Assembly (NCBI RefSeq): GCF_014647415.1
Contig: NZ_BMPD01000001.1
Location: forward strand, 496,001 to 560,000
Source of the DNA: Haloarcula sebkhae
GTDB lineage: Archaea; Halobacteriota; Halobacteria; Halobacteriales; Haloarculaceae
Direction of reading: 5' to 3'
Length of the DNA: 64,000 nt
The translations under genes and the position numbers were made by a program. Under the pieces are notes generated by a model. That model was not told the DNA's origin. It saw only the letters and a program-made list of their open reading frames with translations, and searched no databases. Position 1 is the stretch's first letter; each line of letters starts with the position of its first letter. Shown here piece by piece: positions 61,629 to 64,000 of this stretch.

Positions 61629-63830
61629 ATGTCTGATATATGTTCATTTGATGTGTCTGCTTCAGAAAATGGATATACTGAGACATATGACTGTCAAAGA
61701 GATGCCAAAACCGGGTCTGATTGGTGCATTTGGCATACTCCAAGTGAGAACAAATCTGCCGAAGAAGTTGTTGATTCACTACAGGGACTTGATTCGGGTA
61801 GTGACATCAATGGTGCTGAATTTAGGAATCTCGACTTTTCCAAGACCAATTTACCGGAGCAAAGAATTGAACTTGATCGTGTCGGGTTCGTAGATTCGGA
61901 TTTCCGATTCAGCGTAATCGGTGGTTTGGAATTTATCAAGTGTGACTTGAGAAATACTGACTTCCAAGGTTCTGATTTGTATAATATTGTTTTTAATAGA
62001 ACTAATCTCTCACATTGTGACTTTAGTGCTGGGACACGTAACATTCGCGAGAGGTCTGAAACTGATAAATCTTCAGTACAGGTTCAGCGGAAAGAGTCAA
62101 ATCTCAGAGATGTTAAATTTTTACGTGGTATATATAATGAAACTATATTTTCAGATGCGGAACTCAGAGAGTGCGATATTAAAAATATCTCACTTGAAAA
62201 TCCAGAACTTTCAGGTACGGAGTTTCAGCGAGGCAAGGCAGAAAACCTCAATATAATAGGAGGAACCATTGCAGTAGATTTTAATAATGTTGAAATCATC
62301 TCCCCCACCTTTGAAAAGATATCAGACGCAGACATTTCTTTCCAGTATAATTTAATTGAGAGTGGAAATTTCCACTTCGAGCCGCCAGAAAAAGAGGATC
62401 AGCGATGTCGTGTGAATTTCAAACAGCTTGATGAAGGGGATATAACTCTATATATCCCCTCACAAAACGTCGAGTTTTCTGCATCATCTTGTGAAAATAC
62501 AGAATTTGAATTCAAAGGGCGAAGTCCCGAAGCAAAGATTGAATCGCTGACTATACGGCAGGTTCAGGATCAAAGCGGTCTAATTGTAGATGGTCCTGAT
62601 ATCGTATCGGCTGACCTAGAATCGAGCGACTTCTCAACCTTTGAACTTGCTGAATCAAATATTGAGACAATCGAAGCTGAAGCGATCGTGGCTAATCAAT
62701 CTCCGGAATTGGACAATGTTGAAATAAGTGGTGGTGAAATTACTGAATCAAAGTTGTGCGATGGCACATTCGAGACTGTGCATATTTCACAAGTGAGACT
62801 CTCATCTGTAAAAATATCAGATGGAGTGTTTGATGGTGTTTGTTTTATAAATTTGCAAGAATCTAACGATGTGGATTTTTCCAATTCCCTTCTGACTAAC
62901 TGCACATTTTCTGACTCATGTATCTCTGACGCAGATATGGCCAGTACGACTTTCAAGGACGGCAACACATTTATCGACGTTATTTTAAATGGGGCTGATT
63001 TCTCCCACGCTTCATTAGTTGAAGTAAACCTAAATTCAGTCATTCTCAGAGGTTGTCTTTTAGTACAAACTGATCTGCGGGATGCTGACTTAGCAGGGGC
63101 TGAGTTACACGATGTGCATACCTCTTCAACTAGAATCAATAGTGAAACCAGCCTCGGATCGTATTCTCCCTACGAATTACGCGCCGATAGAATGGTAGAA
63201 ATGGATTGTGGCGAGGACAGTTTGGACCATGTTGATTGGAAGCAGAGAGGGAGAGAAATAGAAAATCGGCGGTTCTATCAACGCCTTCGTCCTGGATTCC
63301 GCAGACTCAGAAACCGTGGAAGGCTTTCAGAGGAGAGAAATAAAACAGATACTGAGCTCTTGGATAATGCGATTCGGGTTTACAGAATGTATCAGAATTT
63401 ACTCCGCCAAAATGCTCTGATGCATGATTTCCGAGGGTATCGCATTAGGGAGCGCCATACCCAGCGTAAGAAGGCAAAGGCAAATCAGAACTACTCCCAA
63501 TGGCTAAAATTGGTTCTTCTACGTATTACTTCTCGATATGGCGAGAGTTATTTCCCAGTGGTGGTAATTTCGGGCGTAGTTATTTTCGTCTGGTCATTAG
63601 TGTATTATATTTCGGGTACTGTTCGAGATGTTTCTGGGAGTTCAAATACCACGATAAATTCATTCTCTGAGGCAGTCGCTCTGAGCATAGGTTCTTTCAC
63701 GTCTACAGGGTCCAGCGGTCTCGAGATCACGACTACTTCAATCCGCTTACTCCAGGGAGCAGAATCAATAATAGGAGCTGTTCTTGTGGCGGTTTTTGTG
63801 GCCGTCCTCGTCAGGAGGGCGACGCTGTAA
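61629..63830 (+). CDS. pentapeptide-repeat protein with C-terminal pore-like membrane domain
   Basis: 733 residues, distinctly AT-rich. The N-terminus has a Cys motif (TYDCQRDAKTGSDWCIWHT, about 19-37) seen in other haloarchaeal pentapeptide proteins. Residues about 60-540 are degenerate pentapeptide repeats (for example CDLRNTDFQGSDL and TDLRDADLAGAEL) that should form a beta helix. A basic helical linker leads to two membrane helices (about 639-662 and 712-732). Between them is SFTSTGSSGLEI, in the position of a K-channel filter but without TVGYG. The pore-like end resembles ion-channel-2 proteins with this architecture. A defence-type effector or channel is possible. Confidence 0.78.
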   Translation: MSDICSFDVSASENGYTETYDCQRDAKTGSDWCIWHTPSENKSAEEVVDSLQGLDSGSDINGAEFRNLDFSKTNLPEQRIELDRVGFVDSDFRFSVIGGLEFIKCDLRNTDFQGSDLYNIVFNRTNLSHCDFSAGTRNIRERSETDKSSVQVQRKESNLRDVKFLRGIYNETIFSDAELRECDIKNISLENPELSGTEFQRGKAENLNIIGGTIAVDFNNVEIISPTFEKISDADISFQYNLIESGNFHFEPPEKEDQRCRVNFKQLDEGDITLYIPSQNVEFSASSCENTEFEFKGRSPEAKIESLTIRQVQDQSGLIVDGPDIVSADLESSDFSTFELAESNIETIEAEAIVANQSPELDNVEISGGEITESKLCDGTFETVHISQVRLSSVKISDGVFDGVCFINLQESNDVDFSNSLLTNCTFSDSCISDADMASTTFKDGNTFIDVILNGADFSHASLVEVNLNSVILRGCLLVQTDLRDADLAGAELHDVHTSSTRINSETSLGSYSPYELRADRMVEMDCGEDSLDHVDWKQRGREIENRRFYQRLRPGFRRLRNRGRLSEERNKTDTELLDNAIRVYRMYQNLLRQNALMHDFRGYRIRERHTQRKKAKANQNYSQWLKLVLLRITSRYGESYFPVVVISGVVIFVWSLVYYISGTVRDVSGSSNTTINSFSEAVALSIGSFTSTGSSGLEITTTSIRLLQGAESIIGAVLVAVFVAVLVRRATL

Positions 63831-63838
63831 CTACGCGG

Positions 63839-64000
63839 TTATCCGCCAATATGATCATCTGCATTTTCATAGAGGTCATATAGGATAGTAGTCCATTTTC
63901 GACGTTCGCGTTCATAGAAGTCTCGTAATTGCTCATTCCCATAGACTGCATCCTCTCGTTTTGCAAGTGTAATCAGAAGGAGGTCAACCAGCAGCTTAAT
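63839..64000 (-). CDS. unknown protein, 3' end only
   Basis: The last 53 codons of a gene on the minus strand, ending at TAA 63841-63839; the start lies beyond the window. The visible part is helical and charged: VDLLLITLAKREDAVYGNEQ, then RDFYERERRKWTTILYDLYE. It is AT-rich like the pentapeptide gene, whose stop is 8 bases away in convergent orientation. No family is recognised. Confidence 0.6.
   Translation of the reverse strand: MKLLVDLLLITLAKREDAVYGNEQLRDFYERERRKWTTILYDLYENADDHIGG

Larger units (their letters stand above)
58512..64000. mobile_element. probable integrated element at tRNA-Phe, right end outside the window
   Basis: From the 3' end of tRNA-Phe onward the genes are a coiled-coil/winged-helix protein, an MCM helicase, an AT-rich membrane protein and an unknown partial gene, unlike the housekeeping genes before it. 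The origin-like inverted repeat lies before mcm, and base composition drops sharply after 61,400. No integrase gene or second copy of the tRNA end is visible up to 64,000. The boundary on the left is inferred from the tRNA; the type of element (plasmid or provirus) cannot be told. Confidence 0.5.

Overview
The window is chromosomal DNA of a halophilic archaeon (class Halobacteria), most likely Haloarcula or a close relative. The proteins are strongly acidic, most of the DNA is GC-rich, and several families are haloarchaeal (RdfA, archaea-specific SMC-related Sph, Azf glucose-6-phosphate dehydrogenase, HVO_0476- and HVO_0416-type zinc-finger proteins). Many starts lie 25-30 bases after a TATA-like box, which is the leaderless pattern of haloarchaea. 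The genus is an inference from gene content; no rRNA is present.

Layout. 1-9,100: surface protein fragment, DUF3592 protein, nicotinate phosphoribosyltransferase, ZIP transporter, site-2 protease with CBS domains, metallo-beta-lactamase-fold protein, a NUDIX/eIF2B-like fusion and a class V aminotransferase. 9,300-12,000: the sph-rdfA cell-shape operon. 12,250-13,350: a three-gene operon with two CrcB/Fluc fluoride channels. 13,350-25,900: HerA-type ATPase, two isoaspartyl methyltransferases, aminopeptidase, archaeal GAPDH, phosphoesterase, RNA ligase with its PIN-domain partner, a UvrD-type helicase and small regulators. 26,000-33,800: quinol-type nitric oxide reductase, membrane-anchored hydrolase, ring-cleaving dioxygenase and archaeal PPAT. 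33,800-36,900: an ECF nickel/cobalt transporter (M, N-like, Q, O) divergent from nikR, with an operator-like repeat array between them. 36,900-39,500: an accessory patch with a HEAT-repeat protein, an unknown partner and a decayed regulator. 39,500-44,400: two tRNAs, CCA-adding enzyme, then histone deacetylase, doublet histone and RPA. 44,500-49,600: tRNA-Arg with repeated copies of its 3' end, Azf, MptD-like aldolase and membrane proteins. 49,600-55,000: cytochrome oxidase cluster with fused subunits I and III. 55,000-57,850: ABC exporter and DUF192 protein. 57,900-64,000: tRNA-Val with a duplicated 3' end, a 39-residue zinc-finger protein, tRNA-Phe, then an apparent integrated element with a second-type MCM helicase and an AT-rich pentapeptide-repeat membrane protein.

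The genes form several units: nickel uptake under NikR; cell shape (Sph plus RdfA); fluoride export; chromatin and ssDNA binding (histone, deacetylase, RPA); tRNA maturation (CCA enzyme beside tRNAs that lack encoded CCA); and terminal respiration (cytochrome oxidase and qNOR). The least explained parts are the tRNA-Phe element with its inverted-repeat, origin-like stretch and pore-bearing pentapeptide protein, the duplicated tRNA ends, and the SMC-like protein with an altered ATP site.
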